Positions 6,347 to 14,551 of a stretch of 64,000 nucleotides of DNA are shown here, piece after piece. The notes beneath the pieces are model-generated. The model made no database searches and was not told the origin of the DNA. It was given only the letters and a program-made list of their open reading frames with translations. The stretch spans positions 1 to 64,000 of the forward strand of contig JAZSFC010000047.1 of NCBI GenBank assembly GCA_045531955.1, written 5' to 3'. The DNA is from SIG299 sp045531955. GTDB lineage: Bacteria; Bacillota; Clostridia; Lachnospirales; Lachnospiraceae. Position 1 is the stretch's first letter, and each line of letters opens with the position of its first letter. The position numbers and the translations under genes are program-made.

Positions 6347-8734
6347 TTACATCTTCAACTCCATCACACAACGCAGCACATTCTTTGCCGTACGCTGTAA
6401 TTCACCTAAGGTAATACCATCCTTTTTACCGTAAGTAGCAAGCAAGGTTCCGTCCGGCTTTTGGCTAAAGAAGGTAATCAGTTTTCCGCCCGGCATCAAC
6501 ACATCTACACCGGCACGGACACGGTAGGCATTGTCCTTTAGTTCAGGGAACTCCGGACTCTTGGAAGAACGCATCCACCAGTCGGTCATCACGTTTCCCT
6601 CATACTTCCACTCACCGCGCAAGATTCCCTGCACCAGTTCATAATGATAATGGCCCCAAACCCCGTTAATCTTATTATAAGAGGTCATGAGGTTGACCGG
6701 TTTTGCTTCTTTCACGCAAATTTCAAAACCCTTTAAATAAATTTCGCGAAGAGCACGTTCCGACACACGGGAATCGTTGCGGTTCCGCTTAAACTCCTGA
6801 TTATTGCAGGCAAAATGCTTCGGGCAGGCAGAAATTCCCGTCACACTCTGTAATCCCTTTACAATAGCAGCTGCAATTTTACCGGACACAAACGGGTCTT
6901 CGGAAAAATATTCAAAATTACGTCCGCACAGCGGGTTTCTGTGTATATTCATACCCGGTGCCAAAAGCACATCGGTGCCCCGTTCCTTCATTTCTTCCGC
7001 AACACCCATAAACAGGCGGTTCATGAGACGCTGGTTGAAGGTGCAGGCCAGCAAGGTTCCCATTGGGAGCAGGGAACAGGACTCATACAGACGGATACCG
7101 GACGGACCGTCGGTGGTAACTACCGGTGCCACGCCCTTTTCCCGTAAAGAGTCGGTAACGCCGCCGAAAATACCGGTATTTCCCTTTGGTCCCAACGGAT
7201 GATTCATCTGATAAGCGCCCCGGGAAATCGCCTCTAACTCTTCTAACGTAAGCTGCGCCACAAATTCATCCAGGCTCACTTTACCATTCTTTACATCCTG
7301 CAACTTGTAGCCCTTATCACCGGTCAGTTCAACTGCTTCCGGAAGACTGTCTAACATGGTTTGTCTGATATCACGCTGTCTGGCAGGTGCCATACCGGCC
7401 TTATCCCCATACAACAGCTCAAATTCTTCTGCCGGCGCTGCCCACTCAGAGCACTGCTCAATCACTTCACATTCTTCCTGCTCATAGGAATAAATCAGCT
7501 TGGCACTGCGCACGTCACCGCCCAGGTAGAAGTTATAGGTACCCGGCTCCAGCACATAACAGGACTTATGGCCGGTAACTCCCTCTGCATCATAAGATGC
7601 CATCTGGTACTTTGTAATATTAAGAATACGTACTTCCTTTTCTCCCGGGTCAAGCAGATGGGTCTTGGCAAAGCAAACCAGTTCTCTGGCAGGCTTCCCT
7701 AGTTTTCCCTGTGGCTTTTCTATGTACAGCATGAGGGTTTCTCTGCCTGCATGCTGCTCTCCGATATTGGTTACCCTCACCAGAATATTTAAGAACGGGG
7801 TGATTTCTGCCACCTCCGTGGAAAACTCCGTATAGGAGCGTCCAAAACCGAAGGGATACTGTACCGCATCCTTTGCAAAGGTTTCAAAATAGCGGTAACC
7901 AACATAGATATCTTCTTTATATTCGTTAAATTCTTTACCTCCAAAATTGGATGCGGAAGGATAGTCCTCATACTTCCATGCAATGGTGTCGGTGAGTCTG
8001 CCGGACGGAGTTACGGCACCGCAAAGCAGGTCTGCCACGCCGTTGCCGGCTTCCATGCCGCCCTGCCATACAATAAGTGCTGCACCAAGCTTTTCCTTAT
8101 ACTTATCCAAGAAGGAAAAGTCTATGATATTACCGATGTTAAACAGTAAAATAGTATTTTCAAATGCGGAAGTAACAGTATCCAGCAGCTTTGTTTCTTC
8201 CTCAGTCAGATAAAAGCTGCCCGGCTTCCGTTCGGTTTCTCTATCCTCGCCGGACGCACGTCCAATCACCAGTACCGCCACATCCGACTCTTTCGCTGCC
8301 TTTGCCGCCACCTCCGAAGAAAGCGGCATTTCCGGATAATGACTTGGCCAGGTTCCCCAGGCACCGTGGTCCACCGGATTAGCCGTTACCCACTCCTCAT
8401 ATACCTTGGCAAGGGTTTCATTTACAATAAGGTCAGGACAGTTGCGGAGTCCTTCCAGTAAATTTACTTTATACGGCGCATTTACATCACCGCCGGAACC
8501 GTAGCCGGTACAAAAATAGTCTATCTGCACTCTGCCAAACACGGAAACCTTTGTCCCTTCTGCAAGAGGAAGAATTCGATTTTCCAACATAACGGCTCCC
8601 TCCGAAGCCACCTCGCGGATAAGTTCCGGCATTCCCGGTGTAATTTTCTTATCCTCACTGTGATGGCCTGCCTCCTGTGCCAACACACCAAAGGTTCGCA
8701 TAACAAAATTGATGGCTTTATCTCTCAGTTTCAT
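6347..8734 (-). CDS. Glycoside hydrolase family 3 beta-glucosidase with swapped domain order
   Basis: 795 residues, no signal peptide, so probably cytoplasmic. Domain order is reversed compared with most GH3 enzymes: the alpha/beta sandwich domain comes first (about 30-280, ending GRLTDTIAWKYEDYPS), then a fibronectin III-like domain (about 300-440), and the (beta/alpha)8 barrel last (about 480-795). The barrel has the motifs TDGPSGIR, GRNFEYFSEDP, CPKHFACN and the nucleophile aspartate in NVMTDWW (Asp718). The same inverted order is known for some rumen bacterial GH3 beta-glucosidases (Ruminococcus, Butyrivibrio). It would hydrolyse imported gluco- or related oligosaccharides; exact sugar unknown. 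Strong AAAGGAGG site. Confidence 0.93.
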   Translation of the reverse strand: MKLRDKAINFVMRTFGVLAQEAGHHSEDKKITPGMPELIREVASEGAVMLENRILPLAEGTKVSVFGRVQIDYFCTGYGSGGDVNAPYKVNLLEGLRNCPDLIVNETLAKVYEEWVTANPVDHGAWGTWPSHYPEMPLSSEVAAKAAKESDVAVLVIGRASGEDRETERKPGSFYLTEEETKLLDTVTSAFENTILLFNIGNIIDFSFLDKYKEKLGAALIVWQGGMEAGNGVADLLCGAVTPSGRLTDTIAWKYEDYPSASNFGGKEFNEYKEDIYVGYRYFETFAKDAVQYPFGFGRSYTEFSTEVAEITPFLNILVRVTNIGEQHAGRETLMLYIEKPQGKLGKPARELVCFAKTHLLDPGEKEVRILNITKYQMASYDAEGVTGHKSCYVLEPGTYNFYLGGDVRSAKLIYSYEQEECEVIEQCSEWAAPAEEFELLYGDKAGMAPARQRDIRQTMLDSLPEAVELTGDKGYKLQDVKNGKVSLDEFVAQLTLEELEAISRGAYQMNHPLGPKGNTGIFGGVTDSLREKGVAPVVTTDGPSGIRLYESCSLLPMGTLLACTFNQRLMNRLFMGVAEEMKERGTDVLLAPGMNIHRNPLCGRNFEYFSEDPFVSGKIAAAIVKGLQSVTGISACPKHFACNNQEFKRNRNDSRVSERALREIYLKGFEICVKEAKPVNLMTSYNKINGVWGHYHYELVQGILRGEWKYEGNVMTDWWMRSSKSPEFPELKDNAYRVRAGVDVLMPGGKLITFFSQKPDGTLLATYGKKDGITLGELQRTAKNVLRCVMELKM

Positions 8735-8768
8735 AAGTTCCTCCTTTGTTTTCCGTTATCCTATTGTT

Positions 8769-9203
8769 CTAAAGATATTTTCTAAGTTCTGCCTCAAGCT
8801 TTGCTTCAATATCGATGAGGCGCTTTGCAATGGAAGTTGCCTCCTGCTCCGCATTCTCATACTGGTTTAAATACCGGTATAGGGATTTGATACCCATGTC
8901 GCAGCCATCGGTCAGCAAATCTGCCACCGTAGCATCACTTTCGTCCCAACCCATTTTCATGTTGGTCTTAATCCAGGACATGCCCTTTGCCATCGGATTC
9001 GGATCCTTTTCTTCCGCTCCCATCTGCTCTAACAGGTGCTCAATGTCCTCCTCCAGCTTTTCGTGATGGGACTTACTTTCGGAAAGAAGCTTTCTAAGCT
9101 TCTCATCCTTCACCTTCTCTAACACTTCATCAATAGAGCTTACTCCCATTTTAGTACCTGCATCACATTCTTGCAACAGTTTAATTGTATCCGGATGTGC
9201 CAT
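8769..9203 (-). CDS. Helical-bundle (ferritin-like) protein, function unknown
   Basis: 144 residues, soluble and almost wholly helical by its heptad-like pattern. It has His-Glu pairs (SHHEKLEEDIEHLLEQ, about 46-61) and an acidic C-terminal helix, giving a four-helix, ferritin/DUF2383-like appearance, but a full ExxH pair of metal motifs is not clear. It starts after a GAAGG site and is 34 bases upstream of the GH3 gene, so the two may be cotranscribed. Function not assigned. Confidence 0.75.
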   Translation of the reverse strand: MAHPDTIKLLQECDAGTKMGVSSIDEVLEKVKDEKLRKLLSESKSHHEKLEEDIEHLLEQMGAEEKDPNPMAKGMSWIKTNMKMGWDESDATVADLLTDGCDMGIKSLYRYLNQYENAEQEATSIAKRLIDIEAKLEAELRKYL

Positions 9204-9266
9204 AATAAATTACCTTCTTTCTTTTTTCTAAAGTATTCCACCTTACCGATGAATTTATGCACACAA

Positions 9267-9326
9267 ACACCCCATAGTTCTTTACAAACTGTTAGCGAAG
9301 GCGGGTTTGTTAGAACTATGGGGTGT
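9267..9326 (-). terminator. Long hairpin after the NhaC gene
   Basis: A perfect 15-bp stem (9267-9281 with 9312-9326) encloses a second 6-bp stem (ACAAAC/GTTTGT). It starts 4 bases past the NhaC stop. The following leftward sequence (TTTGTGTG) is only mildly U-rich, so it may be a terminator or an mRNA-stabilising/processing hairpin in front of the helical-bundle gene. Confidence 0.6.
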
Positions 9327-9329
9327 GAA

Positions 9330-10634
9330 TTACTTCTCCGGAATAATAAAAATGAAAACCATGGAACTGAGTAACAGCATATACGGATAAATCAGGTTCG
9401 GAATCACATCGAACGCACTGACGGTACAACCAAGATTTGCCGCAACGGAAACTGCCACCAGCATCTGGGCACCGTACGGAATAATTCCCTGGAAGATACA
9501 AGAGAAAGTATCCAGAATGGACGCTGCCTTTCTTGGAGAGATTCCATAGGATTGTCCCATTTCTTTTGCAATCGGATTTGCCATAACAATGGCAACCGTG
9601 TTATTAGCCGTGGCAATGTCCATGGCTCCTACCAAAAGTCCCATGCCGAGCATACCGCCCTTTTTGCCTTTAAACACACGCTTAATCAACTGAAGCAGAG
9701 CTTCAAAACCGCCGTACTCGCTAATCAGGGCGCAGATGGCAGACACTAAAATTGCTACCATGGAGGTTTCAAACATACCGTCCACGCCGTCACCCATGCC
9801 GGAAAGCAAATCGGCTGCTGCCGTAGCTCCGGTTGCCAGCATAATGACAGAACCGCTGACAATACCGATAATCAGCACGATAAATACATTAATACCCACA
9901 ATACCGCCAAGTAAAACCAAAATGTAAGGAATAATCTGTACCAGATTGTATTCTCCGATGACCGGTTCACCCACATCGGCACCAAGAGTCAACAGTGCAA
10001 TTACTGCCAGACTAGCCAAAGCTGCCGGAAGGGCAATGCCGAAGTTTTCTTTAAATTTGTCTTTCATGGCGCAGCCCTGACCGTTGCATGCCGCAATGGT
10101 GGTATCGGAAATAAAGGAAAGATTATCACCAAACATAGCACCACCCACCACAGAGCCAAGGCAAATCGGAGTTCCAAAGCCGGAGCTTCCCGCAATAGCT
10201 ACCGCAATCGGAGTAAGCAAGGTAATGGTGCCGACAGACGTACCCATAGCAAGGGAAACAAAGGCACTTACCACAAACAATACCAACACGGAAAACTGTG
10301 CAGGAATAAAGGAAAGTACAAAATATGCCACACTTTCCGCACTGCTTCTGCCTACTACTCCTACAAACATGCCTGCCAGCAGGAAAATCAGCACCATGGT
10401 AATGATATTTTTATCTCCCACACCGCGGCCCATTATTTCTAATTTTTCCTCGAACTTCACACTGCGGTTTTGCAAACATGCCACCAACAGGGCAATCACA
10501 AAAATAACCACGATAGGAATATTGTAAAAGCCCATACCGATTTTTAAAACATACTCAAATAAAATACCAAGACCTAAGTACAGCACCAAAAATACGCCGA
10601 TCGGCAACAGTGCTTTCCCATTTGCTTTTTTCAT
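9330..10634 (-). CDS. NhaC-family Na+/H+ antiporter
   Basis: 434 residues with about ten to twelve membrane helices. Characteristic stretches are SLAMGTSVGTITLLTPIAVAIAGS (about 127-150), GGAMFGDNLSFISDTTIAACNGQG (about 164-187) and the C-terminal SPRKAASILDTFSCIFQGIIPYGAQML. These are the NhaC/antiporter family signatures around the ion path. It would exchange cytoplasmic Na+ for H+ or a solute pair. It follows the CotH gene by 15 bases, probably in one transcript with PHP and CotH genes. It fits with the Na+-type ATP synthase encoded later. Confidence 0.88.
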   Translation of the reverse strand: MKKANGKALLPIGVFLVLYLGLGILFEYVLKIGMGFYNIPIVVIFVIALLVACLQNRSVKFEEKLEIMGRGVGDKNIITMVLIFLLAGMFVGVVGRSSAESVAYFVLSFIPAQFSVLVLFVVSAFVSLAMGTSVGTITLLTPIAVAIAGSSGFGTPICLGSVVGGAMFGDNLSFISDTTIAACNGQGCAMKDKFKENFGIALPAALASLAVIALLTLGADVGEPVIGEYNLVQIIPYILVLLGGIVGINVFIVLIIGIVSGSVIMLATGATAAADLLSGMGDGVDGMFETSMVAILVSAICALISEYGGFEALLQLIKRVFKGKKGGMLGMGLLVGAMDIATANNTVAIVMANPIAKEMGQSYGISPRKAASILDTFSCIFQGIIPYGAQMLVAVSVAANLGCTVSAFDVIPNLIYPYMLLLSSMVFIFIIPEK

Positions 10635-10649
10635 GATGTCAATCCTCTT

Positions 10650-12878
10650 TTATTTCTTCTCTTTCTTCTTTTTTACTACAATAATTCCTACCGCTGCCGC
10701 AAGCGCAATCACTGCCGCACCAAGGAAAATAGGAATTGCTAACTTCATATCCAATCCGAAGATGAGGTTTTGCACGGCAGAACCATCATCCTGTGTAACT
10801 TCTGTACTATCGTTATCCACATCCGAATCCTGTTCTTCTGTTCCGATGCTTTCCTTCACACCAAGATTTGTACCTTTGGCTACCACAATATAATCCATCA
10901 CTTCCACTTCACCGGTGAATAAATTGTCGTTGCCGGACATTTCAAATTCCTGCAGGGCACCGTTGACATGGGTAAAGAATTTAAATTCTCCGTCAGCCTG
11001 CATAAATTCCTGTGTCACTGGGACAGTCAACAGGAAGGTAGCGGTAGCGGTACCTTTATTATTAATTTTGTATACTGCCACCAAATCATCACCACCGGCT
11101 CCGATTTCGGTTTTAAACATGTCATAAATCACATCTGCTTCCGTCAGTACCGTTACGGTTAAGACCGGTGCAGATGCATTTTTTCCGCCGGCATAATCCG
11201 CAGTTACATAAATTCCGGTAGCAGTATCAATGGAAGTTAAAATACCGCTCTTTTTGTAGTTGCCCTTAATAGCGTTTCCCAAGGTAGATAAATCACAACC
11301 GTAGGTGCAAACCGTAGAAGCAATTCCGTTCACCTGATTTGCCACACCAACCGAACGCATGGCAAGAATTTTTGCCAGATTCGGAATTCCTTTTTTAACA
11401 CCGCTTGGCTGGCGGATATTATTCATGTAGTATACGTTTTCTGCCAGTTCTTCCGAGGCCGCCGTAATTACATCTGCCTGCATTTTTTCCACAAAGGAAT
11501 TAAAATATCCCGGATCATAGGTTTTTCCCGTGGCCACTACCGTTCCTCCGAGGGTAACCACCTTAGAACATTCCAGCATATACTCATGATACTTCTTCAT
11601 CAAAGAAGGATTCTGATAAATAATGTTAAACAACGGAAAATCTGCATAAACTTCTGCAGACACCTGCTTTTCTTCATCGATCCGCCCGTAATCGATACGG
11701 TACATAACATCTAACGGAAAGTTTGCGGTGTTTTCCGCACTGCTCGGATAAAAACAACCAAAGCTTAAATCATAATCCCACGGAACCAGGACTGCTTTAC
11801 CGTTTTTGTCCACATACAAGCCAAAGTTTTTCTGTCCGTCAAACATATTATCCATCTGGCACAGCCAGCTGTGTACCGCAAAATATTTTACTACTTCCTC
11901 GGTATCCAATACCTGATTTACCAGTTCCAGATACTCGCTGCTGTTCACATCTACCGCCTGACCGTTAAAATCCAGACCATTACTCAGAAAATTGATACGG
12001 CGCACCCACTCGGTTACGGTAGGAATCATATCCTCCACATCCTTTAAGGTATCCTCATCCTGCTCCCAAAGAAGGGAAGGGTCTGCTTCAATTTCCTCAT
12101 ATAAAAATCTGGTTCCTTCCGGTTTGCAAAGATAGCTGGAAAGCTCATCCTTGTCCACACCATAGTAACGTTCCAAAATGGAGTGGTCCATGGCCTCTAC
12201 CATAGCATACACACCATAGTAATTATCATTGATATAAAGCTTTGCCAAACCGTATTCCGGGGTTGGAAGTCCCATTTCATCCATCAGCTTTAAAGCAAAA
12301 AATTCCTTCATCATGGTTTTATCAAAGAAGAAATTGTTAAAGCTGATTTTGTCGCAGCCAAAGAAGTTCTGCTTCTTGCCGTAATCCTTTTTCTTGATAT
12401 ACTTACCGAAATTGATGGTAAAAGAAAAACGGTCACTGCCCGGATTTTCCGTAACGGAGTGCTCCAGGGTATAGCTTCCCTTGGTACGCAGGCCGCAGTA
12501 GCCCAAGGTTGCATCGCCGATGGTAACACTGGTTGTCATAACATACGGTTCATCCGCTGCATTTTGTAATAAGTAATTCAGATTGTTTTCTTCTATTGTG
12601 ATACGTACTTCCTGAATCTCATCAGCCAAAAAATAGGCAGAGTAATCTCCCTTTTCCGCTTTACCCTGAGTGGCATCATTCACCTGATAATCCGCCGGCG
12701 GAGTATTGTTTACCATATCTTCCGTAATCCACTCCACAGCGGTGCCGTGGGTGATTTTCCGTTCCTCTTCTCCGCCTGTTACCTCATCTGCAAAAGCACA
12801 GCAAGGTGCCGTCAGCCCAAGAAGCAGAGCACCTAAAAGCAACCCACAACAACCTTTTTTTATTTTACTCAGTTTCAT
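10650..12878 (-). CDS. Membrane-anchored CotH-type protein kinase
   Basis: 742 residues from the ATG at 12878, which has an AAAGGAG site and overlaps the PHP gene end by 14 bases; upstream in-frame starts lack a good site and would hide the signal peptide. Residues 1-30 form a Sec signal (KLSKIKKGCCGLLLGALLLG). The CotH domain spans about 60-480 with GLRTKGSYT, NFFFDKTMMKEFFALKLMDEMG, KNFGLYVDKNGKAVLVPWDYDLSFGCF. The PWDYD motif is the family's metal-binding active-site element; known CotH proteins are kinases of spore coat or other secreted proteins. A C-terminal region leads to a membrane anchor (about 713-735) and a lysine tail. It is therefore exposed at the cell surface. A second CotH gene is at 17735-19180. 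Confidence 0.9.
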   Translation of the reverse strand: MKLSKIKKGCCGLLLGALLLGLTAPCCAFADEVTGGEEERKITHGTAVEWITEDMVNNTPPADYQVNDATQGKAEKGDYSAYFLADEIQEVRITIEENNLNYLLQNAADEPYVMTTSVTIGDATLGYCGLRTKGSYTLEHSVTENPGSDRFSFTINFGKYIKKKDYGKKQNFFGCDKISFNNFFFDKTMMKEFFALKLMDEMGLPTPEYGLAKLYINDNYYGVYAMVEAMDHSILERYYGVDKDELSSYLCKPEGTRFLYEEIEADPSLLWEQDEDTLKDVEDMIPTVTEWVRRINFLSNGLDFNGQAVDVNSSEYLELVNQVLDTEEVVKYFAVHSWLCQMDNMFDGQKNFGLYVDKNGKAVLVPWDYDLSFGCFYPSSAENTANFPLDVMYRIDYGRIDEEKQVSAEVYADFPLFNIIYQNPSLMKKYHEYMLECSKVVTLGGTVVATGKTYDPGYFNSFVEKMQADVITAASEELAENVYYMNNIRQPSGVKKGIPNLAKILAMRSVGVANQVNGIASTVCTYGCDLSTLGNAIKGNYKKSGILTSIDTATGIYVTADYAGGKNASAPVLTVTVLTEADVIYDMFKTEIGAGGDDLVAVYKINNKGTATATFLLTVPVTQEFMQADGEFKFFTHVNGALQEFEMSGNDNLFTGEVEVMDYIVVAKGTNLGVKESIGTEEQDSDVDNDSTEVTQDDGSAVQNLIFGLDMKLAIPIFLGAAVIALAAAVGIIVVKKKKEKK

Positions 12879-13611
12879 TTTCCTGCTCCTTTTTCTTTCG
12901 AATTTCAAAGTAGTCAATCGGTGTTCCTTCTCTGTGAAGAACCGCCTTCATGTAATCTTTCACATCGGTCAGCGGACGTTCAAATGCCATACCGCCATAC
13001 AACAAGTTCACGCTGTGAATGTCGGAACCGCCGGTACAAGGCAGATTATATTTTTCCGCATATTCTGCAGCCTGTACATCATACATGGTGCGGCCGTCTT
13101 CTTCCCGTACTTTTTTGCCATAGTGAGAGGCATTAAAGATTTCCACGCCGTCCACATAGTCCGGGTACAAACGGACTTCCGGGATATACCAGGCTTCACG
13201 GTACGGATGAGCCTGAATCACCATGCCTCCGGCCGCATGTACCAGCTCATACTGCTCCTCTACCGAAATTTCCCGAAGCTCCGGATGCTGCTTCATCCAT
13301 TCTTTATCTAATCCGTAAATCAGAAAATCAGACCCCTGATAGGACTCTTCCCAGCCAAAAAACACCTGCAAACCGATATTATCTCCGGCTGCTTTGGCAT
13401 TTTCATATCCCTTACAAAAGGCATCTACCCACTCTTCCCACGGAAGTTCCCGCGGAATCGCACAATTCCCCCGGAAGAAATGGTCCGTTACCATAACGCC
13501 GGTATATCCTGCTTCTTTGTACGCCCGTACCAGTTCTTCTGCGGTGTTTTGGGAACATGCACTGGCTTCCTTGGTATGCAGATGTGTTTCATATAAATAT
13601 AATCTATCCAT
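12865..13611 (-). CDS. PHP-domain metal-dependent phosphoesterase
   Basis: 248 residues. The PHP metal motifs are visible: HLH at residues 10-12, TDHFF near 41-45, QAHPYRE near 145, and the C-terminal GSDIHS (about 205-210). Proteins of this family are phosphoesterases, such as histidinol-phosphatase-like or nucleotide phosphatase-like enzymes; substrate unknown. GGAAGGAAG site precedes the ATG. It is the first gene of a PHP-CotH-NhaC group, with an extended -10 promoter upstream. Confidence 0.88.
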   Translation of the reverse strand: MDRLYLYETHLHTKEASACSQNTAEELVRAYKEAGYTGVMVTDHFFRGNCAIPRELPWEEWVDAFCKGYENAKAAGDNIGLQVFFGWEESYQGSDFLIYGLDKEWMKQHPELREISVEEQYELVHAAGGMVIQAHPYREAWYIPEVRLYPDYVDGVEIFNASHYGKKVREEDGRTMYDVQAAEYAEKYNLPCTGGSDIHSVNLLYGGMAFERPLTDVKDYMKAVLHREGTPIDYFEIRKKKEQENETE

Positions 13612-13651
13612 AAAGTACCTTCCTTCCGGTTACAATTTTCGCACAATGTTC

Positions 13652-13660
13652 ATTATAACA
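13652..13660 (-). promoter_or_regulatory. Extended -10 promoter of the PHP-CotH-NhaC group
   Basis: Leftward TGTTATAAT: a perfect TATAAT (13652-13657) with the TGn extension. No good -35 at 17 bases. A GGAA-rich inverted repeat (AAGGAA...TTCCTT) lies just upstream. Confidence 0.6.
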
Positions 13661-13700
13661 CACTTCCTTCAAAAAAGGAAATTATTCCTTACATTTTTCG

Positions 13701-13755
13701 AAAAAACCACAATAGGCCGCTGTGACCTTTGAGTAAAAGTCACAACAGCCTATTG
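13701..13755 (-). terminator. Intrinsic terminator of the riboswitch-controlled gene
   Basis: Hairpin with AATAGGC/GCCTATT and TGTGAC/GTCACA segments (13711-13755) followed leftwards by GTGG and six U residues (13701-13706). Confidence 0.85.
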
Positions 13756-13788
13756 CCGTGCTTTTATGATTTAAATAGGATTGGGGTT

Positions 13789-14310
13789 TTACTGCTTCAT
13801 TGCCGCATGATACAGCATTTCATCCAGACGCTCTTCCGTCCAGTGGTAAATACGTTGAAAAGTTTCTTTCTTTTTATCCTTTAAACCTGTTACGTTTAAT
13901 GTCGGAATATTATCTACACTAATTTGAGTATTGTGTCGTGTATCCGCATACACGATGCCTTCCACTGCCTCCGGGTATGCTGTTACAAAAGCATGCACAG
14001 GAGCTGCGCCTTTGGAAAGACCCAGTAGTAAATACGGTACGTCCGGATATTTTCTTTTTACGTTATGGAAGCAGGTACCGATTGCCTCTTCCATCTGACT
14101 GACCTCCATAATATCCGGGCAACAACTGTCGATTACCGCAAATCCATGTTCCTTAAAATATTCTGCCAGTTCTTCCTGACAGCTTTCCGCCGTTTCCCTA
14201 CTTTGGAAAATATGAAGAACTGCCTTTGGTTCCCCCTCCGGGATCCATTCTACCGCACGCATCCTTGCTTTTCTTTTTGCGGAAGAATCATCACGTTCCT
14301 TTTTCATCAT
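13789..14310 (-). CDS. Small alpha/beta-hydrolase-like protein under c-di-GMP riboswitch control
   Basis: 173 residues from the ATG at 14310, which is 8-10 bases after AGGAAGAAGG; a GTG at 14340 would place the site inside the gene. The middle part has a nucleophile elbow, LLLGLSKGAAP (GxSxG, Ser99), then AVEGIVYAD and NIPTLNVTGLKD, the last resembling the strand before the acid of serine hydrolases. It is much shorter than usual family members (250 or more), with the cap missing and no clear catalytic histidine at the end except in HAAMKQ. So it may be a minimal or degenerate hydrolase. No signal peptide. The c-di-GMP-I aptamer lies in its leader, so its level should follow the motile/sessile switch. 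Confidence 0.75.
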   Translation of the reverse strand: MMKKERDDSSAKRKARMRAVEWIPEGEPKAVLHIFQSRETAESCQEELAEYFKEHGFAVIDSCCPDIMEVSQMEEAIGTCFHNVKRKYPDVPYLLLGLSKGAAPVHAFVTAYPEAVEGIVYADTRHNTQISVDNIPTLNVTGLKDKKKETFQRIYHWTEERLDEMLYHAAMKQ

Positions 14311-14375
14311 GATATCTAACCTTCTTCCTTGTAATAACACAATAACAAAAGCTTATGAGAATTGTTTGGGGAAAT

Positions 14376-14407
14376 AAAAAAGCACCATCCGTCATAGGAC
14401 AGTGCTT
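14376..14407 (-). terminator. Riboswitch expression-platform terminator
   Basis: AAGCAC/GTGCTT stem (14380-14385, 14402-14407) with an inner TCC/GGA pair and a U tract (14376-14380). Its left arm and loop include the CCUAUG (14393-14398) that can instead close P1 of the aptamer. Confidence 0.85.
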
Positions 14408-14490
14408 TGCTCTTGTAATTCGTGCAACTGGCTGCCATTTTACAGGCCCTTTAGCTTTGCGTCACAGCTTTTCAACTGCTTTGCCCTATG
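14393..14490 (-). ncRNA. Cyclic di-GMP-I (GEMM-I) riboswitch aptamer
   Basis: Read leftwards, the RNA has the conserved GEMM-I blocks in order: AGGGCAAAGC (near 14479-14488), a hairpin GCAGUUGAAAAGCUGU, then GUGACGCAAAGC (near 14454-14466), and AAAGGGCC...AUGGCAGCCAG. The P1 helix is exact: CAUAGG (14485-14490) with CCUAUG (14393-14398). The terminator needs the same CCUAUG segment, so ligand-bound aptamer should prevent termination (an ON switch, inferred). Downstream gene is the small hydrolase-like ORF. Confidence 0.92.
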
Positions 14491-14497
14491 TAGTTTG

Positions 14498-14526
14498 ATT
14501 ATATCGCCGCCACCCAAGTTTTTCCA
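14498..14526 (-). promoter_or_regulatory. Promoter of the riboswitch transcript
   Basis: Perfect TATAAT (14498-14503) with TGGAAA (14521-14526) 17 bases upstream. The start site would fall at about 14491, exactly at the beginning of the aptamer. Confidence 0.7.
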
Positions 14527-14551
14527 TAGGTCTTTGGACTCACCCCGCCGG

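Noticed and set aside
12879..12917. Upstream start of the first CotH gene
   Set aside because: It has no site of its own and would put residues in front of a clear signal peptide.
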